A stretch of DNA of 64,000 nt from Alcanivorax hongdengensis A-11-3 (GCF_000300995.1 NZ_AMRJ01000009.1:1-64000); one strand, 5' to 3'. Numbered from the stretch's first letter, positions 36,557-46,147 are shown. The notes: generated by a model not told the origin, from the letters alone. Translations and numbers: made by a program.

Positions 36557-36937
36557 TCAGTGCAGCGCATGCGGGGTGGCAAGGGTGAATGCCGGGATTT
36601 CTGCGTCGAAACAGGTGCCATCTTCGGCAATCATCTGGTAACTGCCACGCATGCTGCCGACTTCGGTTTCCAGAATGGCGCCGCTGGAATAGTGGAATTC
36701 CTGGCCCGGAGCGAGATTGGGCTGCTCGCCCACCACCCCTTCGCCGTGTACCTCCTGCACCCGTTCCTCGCCATCGGTGATGATCCAGTGACGGGTCAGC
36801 AGGCGGGCGCTGAAGCGGCCCTCGTTGCGAATGGTGATGTGGTAGGCGAACACCCAGCGCTGGTTGTCCACGTCGCTCTGATCGGCCAGGTATTCGGTTT
36901 CCACGGATACGCGGATCTGGTGGTTCGCATCAGTCAT
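36557..36937 (-). CDS. apaG: ApaG (CorD-like) protein
   Basis: A 126-residue beta-sandwich protein: IRVSVETEYLADQSDVDNQRWVFAYHITIRNEG, LLTRHWIITDGEERVQEVHGEGVVGEQPNLAPGQEFHYSSGA, GSMRGSYQMIAEDG. ApaG is conserved beside rsmA and apaH and implicated in cobalt/magnesium homeostasis, but its molecular role is not firmly known. The ATG at 36937 overlaps the rsmA end by 8 bp. Confidence 0.96.
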   Translation of the reverse strand: MTDANHQIRVSVETEYLADQSDVDNQRWVFAYHITIRNEGRFSARLLTRHWIITDGEERVQEVHGEGVVGEQPNLAPGQEFHYSSGAILETEVGSMRGSYQMIAEDGTCFDAEIPAFTLATPHALH

Positions 36938-37742
36938 GGTCCGGCGTCTCCGGGTTTTCTGCGGCGGGCGTGCTGGCGTTGGCCAGGGCCACGTACTCTG
37001 CCACGCCCAGCTGGTCCGGGCGCAACCCCGGGTCGATGCCCAGGGCCTCGAATTGTTCGGCACTGATCAGGGATTTTAGCCCATTGCGAATGGCCTTGCG
37101 TCGCTGGGTGAAGGCCTGGGTGACCAGGCGGCGCAGGTGGGCCTCGTCCTTGGCCGGGTAGGGCGGGCTGACATGGGGAATCAGTCGTACCACGGCGGAA
37201 TCCACCTTCGGCGGCGGGCTGAAGGCGCCGGGCGGCACGAAGAACAGGTAATCCGCCTGGCAATGATACTGCACCATGATCGACAGGCGACCCCAGTCGC
37301 GGGTCCCGGGGCTGGCGGTGAGCCGGTCCACCACTTCCTTCTGCAGCATGAAGGTCATGTCGCTGATGGCCGTGGACTGGGCCAGCAGATGGAAAATCAG
37401 CGGCGTGGAGATGTTGTAGGGCAGGTTGCCCACCACGCGCAGTTTGCCATCGGCAGGTTTGAGGGTGGTGAAGTCGAAGCGCAAGGCATCACTTTCGTGG
37501 ATGGTCAGCCGCTCCGGGCTGTTTTCCTGGCGCAGCAGGGCAATCAGGTCACGATCGAGCTCCACCACATGCAGGTGTGGCATTTCCTCCAGCAGCGGGT
37601 AGGTCAGCGCGCCGCGGCCAGGGCCGATTTCCACCAGGGTGTCGCCCGGTTGCAGGCCCAGGGTGCGTACCAGCCGGTCCACCAGGTTGCGGTCGTGCAG
37701 AAAATGCTGGCCGAAACGTTTACGGGTGCGGTGTTCAGTCAT
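36930..37742 (-). CDS. rsmA: 16S rRNA dimethyladenosine transferase RsmA (KsgA)
   Basis: A 270-residue SAM-dependent enzyme that dimethylates A1518 and A1519 of 16S rRNA. It has RKRFGQHFLHDRNLVDRLVR, LVEIGPGRGALTYPLLE (SAM loop), VVELDRDLIALLR and the catalytic NLPYNIST, then HVSPPYPAKDEAHLRRLVTQAFTQRRKAIRNGLKSL. The ATG at 37742 is used. A TTG three codons upstream is less likely. It overlaps pdxA by 8 bp and apaG by 8 bp, so the genes are coupled. Confidence 0.97.
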   Translation of the reverse strand: MTEHRTRKRFGQHFLHDRNLVDRLVRTLGLQPGDTLVEIGPGRGALTYPLLEEMPHLHVVELDRDLIALLRQENSPERLTIHESDALRFDFTTLKPADGKLRVVGNLPYNISTPLIFHLLAQSTAISDMTFMLQKEVVDRLTASPGTRDWGRLSIMVQYHCQADYLFFVPPGAFSPPPKVDSAVVRLIPHVSPPYPAKDEAHLRRLVTQAFTQRRKAIRNGLKSLISAEQFEALGIDPGLRPDQLGVAEYVALANASTPAAENPETPDHD

Positions 37743-38724
37743 GGGCGGCAAGCTCCAGGGCCAGGCGGGTGGCGGCGATCAGGCTGCCGGCGCTGGCCTT
37801 GCCCGTGCCGGCCAGTTCGAAGGCGGTGCCGTGATCCACGGAGGTGCGGATAAACGGCAGGCCCAGGGTAATGTTGATGGCTTCGCCGAAACCGGCGTAT
37901 TTGAGCACCGGCAGGCCCTGGTCATGGTACATGGCCAGCACCGCGTCGTGCTGCTCCAGCAGCCGTGGCTGGAAGGCGGTATCCGCCGGCACCGGGCCGG
38001 TCAGCCGCATGCCCTGCTGGCGCAGTGTCGCCAGGGCGGGTTCGATCACGTCCTGCTCTTCATGGCCCAGATGCCCGCCTTCGCCGGCATGGGGGTTGAG
38101 GCCCAGCACCAGAATGCGCGGCTCGGCCAGCCGGTATTTGTTCTGCAGATCCCGGTGCAGGATGGTCAGGGTCTGTTGCAGGCTGTCCACGGTAATTGCC
38201 GCCGGCACCTCGCGCAGGGGCAGGTGGGTGGTGGCCAGGGCCACCCGCAGGGTGCCGGCGGTGAGCATCATCACCACCCGCTCGACACCGGCCAGGGCGG
38301 CGAGAAACTCGGTATGGCCGGTAAATGCCGGGTCGGCGCCGTCACAGATCACATGCTTGGCCACCGGCGCGGTCACCATGGCGGCAAAGGTGCCGTCCAG
38401 GCAGCCCCGGGCGGCGCGGGTGAGCATGTTCAGGGTGCCGGTGGCGCTGGCCGGGGTGGGTTGGCCGGCCTGCACCGGGGCGCCGGCGGGGGTGTGCCAG
38501 ACCGCCAGGGCACCATCCGGTAGCGCCTGGCCCGGTTGCCAGGCAGCCAGGGGTACGGTCAAACCCAGTTGCCGGGCGCGGTCGTCCAGCACCTGCTGGT
38601 CACCAATGACCACCAGTGGCGCGGTATTCAGAGTATTGTGCAGCGTCAGCACCAGGTCAGGGCCGATGCCGGCCGGGTCGCCGCAGGTAACGGCGACCGG
38701 CTTGTCGGGAAAATGGTCTGTCAT
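37735..38724 (-). CDS. pdxA: 4-hydroxythreonine-4-phosphate dehydrogenase PdxA
   Basis: A 329-residue NAD-dependent enzyme of pyridoxal phosphate synthesis. It has PVAVTCGDPAGIGPDLVL, MVTAPVAKHVICDGADPAFTGHTEFLA (metal-binding His), LGLNPHAGEGGHLGHEEQDVI, AMYHDQGLPVLKYAGFGEAINITLGLPFIRTSVDHGTAFELAGTGKA. The ATG at 38724 begins MTDHFPDKPVAVT. It lies between surA (58-bp gap) and rsmA (overlap), its usual place. Confidence 0.97.
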   Translation of the reverse strand: MTDHFPDKPVAVTCGDPAGIGPDLVLTLHNTLNTAPLVVIGDQQVLDDRARQLGLTVPLAAWQPGQALPDGALAVWHTPAGAPVQAGQPTPASATGTLNMLTRAARGCLDGTFAAMVTAPVAKHVICDGADPAFTGHTEFLAALAGVERVVMMLTAGTLRVALATTHLPLREVPAAITVDSLQQTLTILHRDLQNKYRLAEPRILVLGLNPHAGEGGHLGHEEQDVIEPALATLRQQGMRLTGPVPADTAFQPRLLEQHDAVLAMYHDQGLPVLKYAGFGEAINITLGLPFIRTSVDHGTAFELAGTGKASAGSLIAATRLALELAAHD

Positions 38725-38782
38725 GCCTGCAAGGGTACTCGCTGCAGACGGGGTCGGCACCTGTTGAAACTCACCACTGCCA

Positions 38783-40078
38783 TCAGAGGCGGATATCCAC
38801 GTAGGCGTCGTTGCGCTGTTCCTGGATCCAGTCGTCCAGGGCTTCCTCGTAGCGGCGCTTCTGCAGGGCATGCATGGCCTGGCTGCGACGGTATTCCTCG
38901 CTCATGTCGGCATCACGCTTGCCCTCCACTTCCAGGAAGTGCCAGCCGAACTGGGTTTCGAACACCGGAGAAAGCTGACCCTGGGGGGTGCTGAGCATCA
39001 TGCTTTCGAATTCCGGCACCATGTCGCCCCTGGATACCCAGCCCAGGTCGCCGCCACTGTGGGCGCTGCCCGGGTCATCGGAGTATTCCGCGGCGGCCTT
39101 GTCGAAGCTCAGTTCGCCCTTGGCGATACGGTCATGCAGGCGCTGGGCCCGGTCGTGGGCCTGTTCCGCGGTGGTCAGGGCGTCGGTCTTGATCAGGATA
39201 TGGCGCACCTTGTACTGGGTAACCACCTTCTCGGTGCCGCCGCGACGGTCGATCATCTTAAGAATGTGGAAGCCGGCCCCGGAGCGCAGCAGATCGGAGA
39301 TGTCGCCCTTTTTCATGTCGATGGCCGCATCGGAGAACAGGCTCGGCCACTGGGCCGCCGGCCGCCAGCCCAGATCCCCGCCGTCCAGGGCTTTGGGGCC
39401 ATCGGATTCGGACACCGCCAGATTGCTGAAATCGGCGCCGTCCTTGAGTTTCTTGAGGAGGGTCTCGGCCTTGGCGCGGGCTTGCTTGATGTCATCCGGG
39501 CTGGCGTGGGGCGGCACGCGTACCAGGATATGACCCAGGTGGAAGTCGGCCTGGAACATCTTCTTGCCCATCTCGGAGTTGAGGAAGCGGTCCACTTCGC
39601 GGTCGGTAATATGGATGCGCGAGGCCACACTCCGTTGTTGCAGGCGGGAGATCACCATTTCCTGGCGGATCTGTTCGCGGAAATGGCCCCAGTCATGGCC
39701 GTCGGACTGAATGGTGTCGGCGAACTGCTCCAGGGTCATGTTGTTCTGGCGGGCAATGCCGGCCAGGGCCTGGTTGAGGCTGGTGTCGTCCACCTTGATG
39801 CCGGCCCGGTCAGCCAGCTGCAACTGAATACGCTCGAGTACCATGCGGTTGAGCACCTGCTCGCGCATCACCGCCGGGGGCGGCAGTTGCTGGCCCTTCT
39901 GCTGGAACTGCATGGCAATGGTGGCCACGCGGTCGTCCAGCTCACTGGCCATGATGGCACCGTCGTTGACCACGGCAACGATGCGATCCAGCATCTGGAC
40001 CTTGGCCTGGGCCATTAGTGGCAGGCACAGCATGGCCAGCAGCAGGGCCTTGCCCCAGCGCGGCATTGTCTTACTCAT
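38783..40078 (-). CDS. surA: Periplasmic chaperone and peptidyl-prolyl isomerase SurA
   Basis: A 431-residue precursor with a signal peptide ending MAQA. The chaperone N-domain is KVQMLDRIVAVVNDGAIMASELDDRVATI, with NRMVLERIQLQLADRAGIKVDD. Two parvulin domains follow, at about residues 178-280 (FHLGHILVRVP..LGWRPAAQWPSLFSDA) and 288-390 (YKVRHILIKTD..DLGWVSRGDMVPEFE). It escorts unfolded outer-membrane proteins, including LptD, to the Bam complex. It overlaps lptD by 8 bp, which fits that partnership. Confidence 0.97.
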   Translation of the reverse strand: MSKTMPRWGKALLLAMLCLPLMAQAKVQMLDRIVAVVNDGAIMASELDDRVATIAMQFQQKGQQLPPPAVMREQVLNRMVLERIQLQLADRAGIKVDDTSLNQALAGIARQNNMTLEQFADTIQSDGHDWGHFREQIRQEMVISRLQQRSVASRIHITDREVDRFLNSEMGKKMFQADFHLGHILVRVPPHASPDDIKQARAKAETLLKKLKDGADFSNLAVSESDGPKALDGGDLGWRPAAQWPSLFSDAAIDMKKGDISDLLRSGAGFHILKMIDRRGGTEKVVTQYKVRHILIKTDALTTAEQAHDRAQRLHDRIAKGELSFDKAAAEYSDDPGSAHSGGDLGWVSRGDMVPEFESMMLSTPQGQLSPVFETQFGWHFLEVEGKRDADMSEEYRRSQAMHALQKRRYEEALDDWIQEQRNDAYVDIRL

Positions 40079-42350
40079 ATTCTCTCCTGTAGCCCGGGAT
40101 ACTGCGTTCCAGCAGGGAATCCACTTCGCCGCCGAAACCGCCCAGGCCGGTCATTTGAATCTGCAACCAGATAGTACTGTCCGGTTCCAGCACACCGTCG
40201 CCGGTATCGTCCACCAGTTCCCGCTGGCTCATCAGGCGGATTTTCCAGCAGCAGTTACGGTATTCCGCACCGGCAATGGTTTCCAGGGTGCGCTGGTTGT
40301 CCAGGTCATACATCCAGCGGCCGATCAGGCGCCAGTTGCGGTGGATCGGCACAATGGTGCTGATTTCCGATTCCCGGATGTCATCGTCGGGGCGGTCGTG
40401 GTAGCCGATGTTGAATACCCGCCGTTCCCGGTCGTTGTAGCCAATGCGGAACGAGGAGCGCTCACGCTGATTCTCGTCAGTGTTCCACTGGCCCTCCGTG
40501 TAGAGGTACCAATCCTGGCCAAAGTTCCATCGCATGTCGCCCACAAGAGGGGTCTGGTCGGCGGTGGGGTCGGTATCGCTGTCGTCCAGGGTGACCTGGC
40601 GATCCTTGAAGTAGTAGCCCTGGCCAACGCGCAGACGCAGTTGCTCGGTGCCGGTTTCATCACGCAGGAAGCGGCTGGTAATACCCAGCGAGGCCTTCTG
40701 CTCGTCGCCGATGCGATCGTAACCAATGAAGCGGTTTTCCCGGAACAGGGTGTTGTACGAGAAGGTCGGCTCACCGGTATCGAAGTTGGGCAGGGTGCTC
40801 TGGTCCTCGTATTCCACCTTGTTGAAGAACAGGCGCGGTTCCAGCGTCTGGGTGTAGCCACCGCCGAACAGGTTGGTGCGCCGCTCCAGGAACAGGCCGG
40901 TATCCAGATTGGCGCCCCAGGTGGTCAGGGTCGGGTCGTTGCCGGTCTGGGCGCTGGCATCATCCAGCTGGTAGCGGTTGTGGTAGAGGCGCACCCGCGG
41001 CTCCACATAACCCCAGCTGTTGCGCAGCGGCAGAGTCAGCGCCGGCTCCAGGTGCATGCGGGTGCCGGTGGGGTTGTTACTGGTATCGGTGTCGCTGCGG
41101 TCGAAAATGGTCAGATCGGACACCCACAGGCCCTTGAGCGGGCCCACCAGGGTGGGATCACCGGTCAGCTGCAATTGCGGCAGACGCCGGTAGGGCAGCT
41201 CATCGTCATCCAGGGTGGGATCGATGGTTTGCCAGGACTGTACCCGGCCCAGGAATTGCCAGGTGCGGCCGTAGTAACGCGCTTCGCCCAGGCGCGGCAG
41301 GTGGGTCTGGGAGCTGATTTCCAGGCCGGTGTCCAGGTCCTTGAAGTAGAAGTCGTCGGACACATAGTTGACGTCGGTGGTCAGGCCCCAGCGGCCCACA
41401 TTGCCGTCATGGGTCCAGCGGGCCACCTGCCGGCTCTGGTCGTCGAACTTGCGGTCGTTGAACAGAATGCCGTAGCTCAGCTCGCCATGGCCCAGGTGGG
41501 TCAGGTAGCGAAATTCCGTGTCCACGCCGCTGCCACGGGCATCGATATAGCGTGGTGCGATGGTGGCATCCATCTGCGGCGCGATATTGATGTAGATCGG
41601 CTGGGTGACATCCAGGCCGCCGCTGTCGCCCACGGCAATGGTGGGGAACAGCAGGCCGGTCTTGCGCCGGTCATCGATGGGAAAGGTCATCCAGGGCAGC
41701 CAGATCAGCGGCATGCCCTTGACCTTGAGCACCATGTTGCGGGCTTCACCCCAGCCGGTGTCCCGGTCCAGATAGATCTTCTGGCCGGACAGCTGCCAGC
41801 CGTTGGAGCCGGGCTGGCAGGTGGAATAGGTGCCATCGGTGATGGTGGTGGTGTTGCCGGCCAGATCGATGTGGCTGGCGCTGCCATGGGCATGGTTGGT
41901 GAACAGCGAATAGCGCACGCCGTCCAGGCTGGCTTCCTTGAGCCGGGTCTGGCCGCTCATGTCATCGGCAATAAAGGTGGCGATATTGCTTTCCAGCCGC
42001 ATGCCGTTGTTGAGCTGGAACTTGCCGGAGGCCTGGTCCAGCTCGGCGGAATCGGTGGTGATGCGACGCCCCGGCTGCTCGATCAGCACGTTGCCGTCCA
42101 TCTCGATCAGGCCATCCTGCGTCAGGCTGGTGTGGTCGGCGGTGACAACGGTATCGCTGCCTTCCACCGGGGTTCCCACCTCCGGGTTGTAGTAGATGCC
42201 GCTACACCAGGGAGGGATAGGGCGTTGCTGAACTTCCGGGAACTGGGCCATCTGGTCCCGGTCCACCCAGTTCAGGTCATCGTCGGCATGGCCGGCGCCT
42301 GCGACACAGAGCAGGCAGAAAATTGGTAAGGCGCGAGTGGGCAGTGGCAT
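40071..42350 (-). CDS. lptD: LPS-assembly protein LptD
   Basis: A 759-residue outer-membrane beta-barrel that inserts LPS in the outer leaflet with LptE. It has a signal peptide (ALPIFCLLCVAGAGHA), an OstA-like beta-jellyroll at about residues 60-190 (DHTSLTQDGLIEMDGNVLIEQPGRRITTDSAELDQ) and a C-terminal barrel. Cysteines occur in WCSG, STCQPG and the paired RNCCWK near the end, corresponding to the two disulfides of E. coli LptD. The ATG at 42350 is chosen because an earlier ATG at 42422 lacks a signal peptide and would overlap the divergent amgK start. Confidence 0.96.
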   Translation of the reverse strand: MPLPTRALPIFCLLCVAGAGHADDDLNWVDRDQMAQFPEVQQRPIPPWCSGIYYNPEVGTPVEGSDTVVTADHTSLTQDGLIEMDGNVLIEQPGRRITTDSAELDQASGKFQLNNGMRLESNIATFIADDMSGQTRLKEASLDGVRYSLFTNHAHGSASHIDLAGNTTTITDGTYSTCQPGSNGWQLSGQKIYLDRDTGWGEARNMVLKVKGMPLIWLPWMTFPIDDRRKTGLLFPTIAVGDSGGLDVTQPIYINIAPQMDATIAPRYIDARGSGVDTEFRYLTHLGHGELSYGILFNDRKFDDQSRQVARWTHDGNVGRWGLTTDVNYVSDDFYFKDLDTGLEISSQTHLPRLGEARYYGRTWQFLGRVQSWQTIDPTLDDDELPYRRLPQLQLTGDPTLVGPLKGLWVSDLTIFDRSDTDTSNNPTGTRMHLEPALTLPLRNSWGYVEPRVRLYHNRYQLDDASAQTGNDPTLTTWGANLDTGLFLERRTNLFGGGYTQTLEPRLFFNKVEYEDQSTLPNFDTGEPTFSYNTLFRENRFIGYDRIGDEQKASLGITSRFLRDETGTEQLRLRVGQGYYFKDRQVTLDDSDTDPTADQTPLVGDMRWNFGQDWYLYTEGQWNTDENQRERSSFRIGYNDRERRVFNIGYHDRPDDDIRESEISTIVPIHRNWRLIGRWMYDLDNQRTLETIAGAEYRNCCWKIRLMSQRELVDDTGDGVLEPDSTIWLQIQMTGLGGFGGEVDSLLERSIPGYRREYE

Positions 42351-42421
42351 CAGCTGCTCAGAACAGGTAAAAAGGCCGTTTTCGTGAACAATCGCGGCAG
42401 TGTAATCGAACAGGAAGGTCA

Positions 42422-43414
42422 ATGCAGCCTGAGATGAGTAACAGTGATCCCCGCAAACAGGCCCTGGACCTCTGGGTCGGTGATTTTCTGGGCGATGCGG
42501 TGACCGGTGAGCCGGCCTCCGCGGATGCCAGTTTTCGCCGTTATTTCCGTTACCATCACGGCGAGCGCACCCTGGTGGCCATGGATGCGCCGCCGCCCCA
42601 GGAAGATTGCCGTCCCTTCGTGGAGGTGGCTGCCCGCCTGCAGCAGGCCGGCGTCAATGTGCCGCAGATACTGCATCAGGACCTGCAACAGGGCTTTCTG
42701 CTGCTTACCGACATGGGCACGCAAACCTGGCTGACCGCCCTTAACGAAGGCAATGCGGATGCCTGGTACAGCGCCGCCATCGATAGCCTGATTACCCAGC
42801 AGAGCCGGGCGGACAGCGCCGGCCTGCCGGCCTACGACGAGGCCCTGCTGCAACGGGAGCTGGAACTGTTCCCCCAGTGGTACCTGTTCCGTCACCGCGA
42901 GCAGGTGGTCACCGGTGCCCTGCGCCAGCAACTGGACCGCGTGTTCGACCTGCTGATCGAATCGGCCCTGGCCCAGCCCCGGGTCTTTGTTCACCGCGAC
43001 TACATGCCCCGCAATCTGATGGTCAGCGAGCCCAATCCGGGGGTCATCGACTTTCAGGATGCGGTGGCCGGGCCGATCAGCTATGACGTGATCAGCCTGT
43101 TCAAGGATGCCTTTATCAGCTGGCCGGAACCCCGGGTGCTGGGCTGGCTACGCCAGTATTATGACAAGGCGCTGGCCGCCGGGCTGCCGGTGCCGGCCGC
43201 GTTTGACGACTTTCTGCGCGATTGCGACCTGATGGGGGCCCAGCGGCACCTGAAGGTGATCGGCATCTTTGCCCGCATCTGCCATCGCGATGGCAAACCC
43301 AAGTACCTGGGCGACGTGCCGCGCTTCTTTGCCTATCTGCGCACCGTCATTGCCCGCCGTCCGGAGCTGGCGGAACTGGGGCAGATTCTTGATGGCCTGG
43401 AGGAAGAGGCGTGA
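42422..43414 (+). CDS. amgK: AmgK, N-acetylmuramate/N-acetylglucosamine kinase
   Basis: A 330-residue aminoglycoside phosphotransferase-fold kinase. It has FRRYFRYHHGERTLVAMDAPP, LLTDMGTQTWL, the catalytic HRDYMPRNLMVSEPNPGVIDFQDAVAGPISYDVISLFKD. Position next to lptD and fused translationally to murU identifies it as AmgK, which phosphorylates the anomeric position of MurNAc (and GlcNAc) in the fosfomycin-bypassing recycling route. The ATG at 42422 follows AGGAAGG; the in-frame ATG at 42434 is an alternative. Its start region is shared with divergent lptD. Confidence 0.92.
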   Translation: MQPEMSNSDPRKQALDLWVGDFLGDAVTGEPASADASFRRYFRYHHGERTLVAMDAPPPQEDCRPFVEVAARLQQAGVNVPQILHQDLQQGFLLLTDMGTQTWLTALNEGNADAWYSAAIDSLITQQSRADSAGLPAYDEALLQRELELFPQWYLFRHREQVVTGALRQQLDRVFDLLIESALAQPRVFVHRDYMPRNLMVSEPNPGVIDFQDAVAGPISYDVISLFKDAFISWPEPRVLGWLRQYYDKALAAGLPVPAAFDDFLRDCDLMGAQRHLKVIGIFARICHRDGKPKYLGDVPRFFAYLRTVIARRPELAELGQILDGLEEEA

Positions 43415-44076
43415 AGGCCATGATCCTGGCCGCCGGCTATGGCAAACGTATGCGGCCACTCACCGACCACACGCCCAAGCCCCTGTTGCAGGCGGGTGGC
43501 AAGGCACTGATCGAGTACCACATCGAAAAACTCCGTGACGCCGGCATCGAGTCGCTGGTGATCAATAGCGGCTGGCTGGGTGATCGGCTGGCTGATGCCC
43601 TGGGCGATGGCAGCCGTTACGGCATTGCCATTGCCTGGTCCCACGAGGGCACGCCGCTGGAGACCGCTGGCGGTATCAGGCATGCCCTGCCGTTGCTCGG
43701 TGATCAGCCCTTTGTACTGGTCAACGGCGATATCTGGACCGATTTCGACTTTGCGCCGTTGCTGGCGCCGCGCCGGGATCCCGTTCATCTGGTGCTGGTG
43801 AATAACCCTGAGCACCATCGCGAGGGGGATTTCCATCTGACAGAAGGGGGCCGGCTGCGCGATAATGGCGACCCCAGGCTGACCTACGCCGGTATCGGCC
43901 GCTTTGACCCGGCCCTGTTTGCCGACCTGCCGGAAGGCGAAGCCAAACTGGCACCGCTACTGCGTGCCGCCATGGCCGAGGATGCCGTCAGCGGCGAGCA
44001 CCACACGGGCCAATGGTGGGATGTCGGCACGCCGGAACGACTGGCGGAACTGGACCGATTGCTGACCCGGTGCTAA
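43411..44076 (+). CDS. murU: MurU, N-acetylmuramate-1-phosphate uridylyltransferase
   Basis: A 221-residue nucleotidyltransferase with MKAMILAAGYGKRMRPLTDHTPKPLLQAGGKALIEY, LETAGGIRHALPLLGDQPFVLVNGDIWTDFDF and a C-terminal HTGQWWDVGTPERLAEL. It converts AmgK's product to UDP-MurNAc, completing the recycling bypass of MurA. The start is GTG at 43411, inside the amgK stop (GTGA), with AGGAAGAGG upstream, so the pair is coupled. Confidence 0.93.
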   Translation: MKAMILAAGYGKRMRPLTDHTPKPLLQAGGKALIEYHIEKLRDAGIESLVINSGWLGDRLADALGDGSRYGIAIAWSHEGTPLETAGGIRHALPLLGDQPFVLVNGDIWTDFDFAPLLAPRRDPVHLVLVNNPEHHREGDFHLTEGGRLRDNGDPRLTYAGIGRFDPALFADLPEGEAKLAPLLRAAMAEDAVSGEHHTGQWWDVGTPERLAELDRLLTRC

Positions 44077-44087
44077 CACCGATGCTG

Positions 44088-44115
44088 GCGGCAGCGATTG
44101 AACCACCGCTGCCGC
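44088..44115. terminator. Hairpin between murU and rpe
   Basis: Perfect 9-bp arms GCGGCAGCG (44088-44096) and CGCTGCCGC (44107-44115) with a 10-nt loop, but no T run, 12 bp after the murU stop. It may be a weak terminator or an mRNA-stabilising stem. Confidence 0.45.
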
Positions 44116-44155
44116 AGTGACGCTGCTGTGCCAAACGCATTATTGAGGAATTGTC

Positions 44156-44830
44156 ATGCCCAAGCAGGATTACCTGATCGCCCCCTCCATCCTCGCCGCC
44201 AACTTCGCCCGTCTTGGCGAAGAGTGCGATAACGTGCTGGCCGCCGGGGCGGATGTGATCCACTTCGACGTGATGGACAACCATTACGTGCCCAACCTGA
44301 CCATCGGTCCCATGGTCTGCAAGGCCCTGCGCGACCACGGCATCACCGCGCCCATCGACGTGCATCTGATGGTCAGCCCGGTGGACGAGCTGATCGGCAT
44401 GTTCGCCGAGGCCGGTGTCAGCTACATCACCTTCCACCCGGAAGCCAGCCAGCATGTGGACCGCTCTTTGCAGCTGATCAAGAGTCATGGCTGCCAGGCC
44501 GGCCTGGTGCTTAACCCGGCCACCCGCCCGGATTGCCTGGAATACGTGATGGACAAGCTGGACATGATCCTGCTGATGAGCGTTAACCCGGGCTTCGGTG
44601 GCCAGGCGTTCATTCCCTCCACCCTGGACAAGCTGCGTCAGGTGCGTGCGATGATCGACGCCGGTGGCCGGGATATTCGCCTGGAGGTGGATGGCGGGGT
44701 CTCCGAGAAGAACATCCGTGAGGTGGCCGCCGCCGGCGCCGATACCTTCGTGGCCGGCTCGGCGATCTTCGGCAAGGACGACTATGCCGGCGTGATCCGC
44801 CAGATGCGCGAGGAGCTGGCCCGGGCCTGA
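44156..44830 (+). CDS. rpe: Ribulose-phosphate 3-epimerase
   Basis: A 224-residue TIM-barrel enzyme of the pentose phosphate pathway, interconverting ribulose 5-phosphate and xylulose 5-phosphate. It has [74 protein letters not shown] and [31 protein letters not shown]. The ATG at 44156 has TGAGGAA upstream. In Pseudomonas the next genes are gph and trpE. Here about 14 kb of other genes follow instead. Confidence 0.97.
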   Translation: MPKQDYLIAPSILAANFARLGEECDNVLAAGADVIHFDVMDNHYVPNLTIGPMVCKALRDHGITAPIDVHLMVSPVDELIGMFAEAGVSYITFHPEASQHVDRSLQLIKSHGCQAGLVLNPATRPDCLEYVMDKLDMILLMSVNPGFGGQAFIPSTLDKLRQVRAMIDAGGRDIRLEVDGGVSEKNIREVAAAGADTFVAGSAIFGKDDYAGVIRQMREELARA

Positions 44831-44897
44831 GCCGGGAACTCACCGCCCGCGGCGCTGCCTGACCCGGTCACGGACCGATAGCGGACAAGGAGATGGC

Positions 44898-45551
44898 ATG
44901 CTGGAGAGCATAGGCTGGCCCGGGTTGTGGATCTGGGCGGTGATCGTGTTGCTGTGCGTGGCGGTGGTCGTGACGGATCTGCGCCGGCATAACGCCTTCC
45001 TGGGCGGTATGATGAAGGTGGCCTGGGTGCTGACCGTCTGCTACTCCGGGCCCCTGGGGCTGCTGATCTACGCCTGGAGCGGCCGCGGACAGATTGCCCG
45101 GGACTCCCTGTGGCGCAAGAGCTTCCGGTCGGTGGCGCACTGTTATTCCGGCTGCGGGTTGGGTGAGGTCATCGGGGTGTTGCTGCTGGCCGGTCTTCTG
45201 TCGATCAGCGGCTGGCCGGTGAATGTGGTGACCTTCATGCTCGCCTACCTGATCGGTTTTGCCTTTACCCTGGGTCCGCTGATGCAGAGCGGCGAGGCCT
45301 TTGCCGTGGCCCTGCGCGATACCCTGCTGGCCGAAACACTGAGCATCACCGCCATGGAAATCACTGCCCTGGGCGTCAACAGCTGGCTGGTCAGTCAGGC
45401 TGGGCTGGACAGCCCGCGCTTCTGGGCGGCGCTGATCGTGTCCCTGACGGCGGGGTTGCTGGTGGCCTACCCGGTCAATGTCCTGTTGATTCATTTCGGA
45501 GTGAAGGAAGGCATGCACGACCCCCGGCACATGATGGAGCACGCCCACTGA
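44898..45551 (+). CDS. DUF4396 family membrane protein
   Basis: A 217-residue protein with about six hydrophobic helices: IGWPGLWIWAVIVLLCVAVVV, MMKVAWVLTVCYSGPLGLLIYAW, GEVIGVLLLAGLLSISGWPVNVVTFMLAYLIGFAFTLGPLMQ, AALIVSLTAGLLVAYPVNVLLIHFGVKEGMHDPRH. The family-type sequences AHCYSGCGLGE and SITAMEITALGVN match DUF4396, of unknown function, and the Cys/His residues hint at metal or redox chemistry. The ATG follows AAGGAGATGGC. The stop overlaps the next gene's ATG (TGATG). Confidence 0.8.
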   Translation: MLESIGWPGLWIWAVIVLLCVAVVVTDLRRHNAFLGGMMKVAWVLTVCYSGPLGLLIYAWSGRGQIARDSLWRKSFRSVAHCYSGCGLGEVIGVLLLAGLLSISGWPVNVVTFMLAYLIGFAFTLGPLMQSGEAFAVALRDTLLAETLSITAMEITALGVNSWLVSQAGLDSPRFWAALIVSLTAGLLVAYPVNVLLIHFGVKEGMHDPRHMMEHAH

Positions 45552-46147
45552 TGCGTTCGGCCCTGGCGGCAAACCTGCTGGTGATGCTGGCCATGGCCGG
45601 CTGTGCCACCGGGGTGCAGGATCAACCCGCACCGCCGCCTCCACCCCCGCAGGCCCTTCAGGCTCAACCCGGGGCACCGGGCGGCGCGCCGGTGAACGAT
45701 GTGGAGGCGCTTTCCGAGCCGGCCGACGGGCCACAGGCCCCCTCCGATACCCCGTTGCTGGAAGCCTCCCTCCAGGCCCAGCTACAGCAATGGCAGGGCG
45801 TTCCCTACCGTTACGGTGGTACCAGCGAGCACGGCGTGGACTGCTCAGGCCTGGTGTATCTGACCTTCATGGACCAGCTCGGTGTGCAGGTGCCCCGAAC
45901 CACCCGCGAACTGGTCCGTACCGGCGAGCCGGTCTCCCGCCGCCAGCTGCAACCCGGCGATCTGGTCTTTTTCCGCACCGGGCCGGGCAATCGCCATGTG
46001 GGCATCTATATGGGGGAAGGCGAATTCCTGCACGCCTCATCCAGCAGCGGTGTGCGCGTTTCCTCCCTGGACAACCACTACTGGCGCCGTCACTACTGGC
46101 AGGCACGACGAATCCGGGTGACACCGGCGTCGATGGTGGGGGAGTAG
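45551..46147 (+). CDS. NlpC/P60 family lipoprotein peptidase
   Basis: A 198-residue precursor with lipobox LAMAGC (Cys18), a Pro-rich linker (about residues 25-65) and an NlpC/P60 domain. Catalytic Cys98 lies in YGGTSEHGVDCSGLVYLTF, His149 in NRHVGIYMG and a third polar residue, His161, in FLHASSSSGV. Such enzymes cleave peptidoglycan stem peptides and resemble E. coli Spr/NlpC. It is probably outer-membrane anchored, since residues 2-3 after Cys18 are Ala and Thr, not Asp. It is translationally coupled to the DUF4396 gene. Confidence 0.93.
   Translation: MRSALAANLLVMLAMAGCATGVQDQPAPPPPPPQALQAQPGAPGGAPVNDVEALSEPADGPQAPSDTPLLEASLQAQLQQWQGVPYRYGGTSEHGVDCSGLVYLTFMDQLGVQVPRTTRELVRTGEPVSRRQLQPGDLVFFRTGPGNRHVGIYMGEGEFLHASSSSGVRVSSLDNHYWRRHYWQARRIRVTPASMVGE

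Noticed and set aside
39843..42329. An 828-codon open frame antisense to lptD
   Set aside because: GC-rich codon use of lptD keeps the antisense frame open. It has low-complexity Val/Gly/Gln composition and covers a certain gene.
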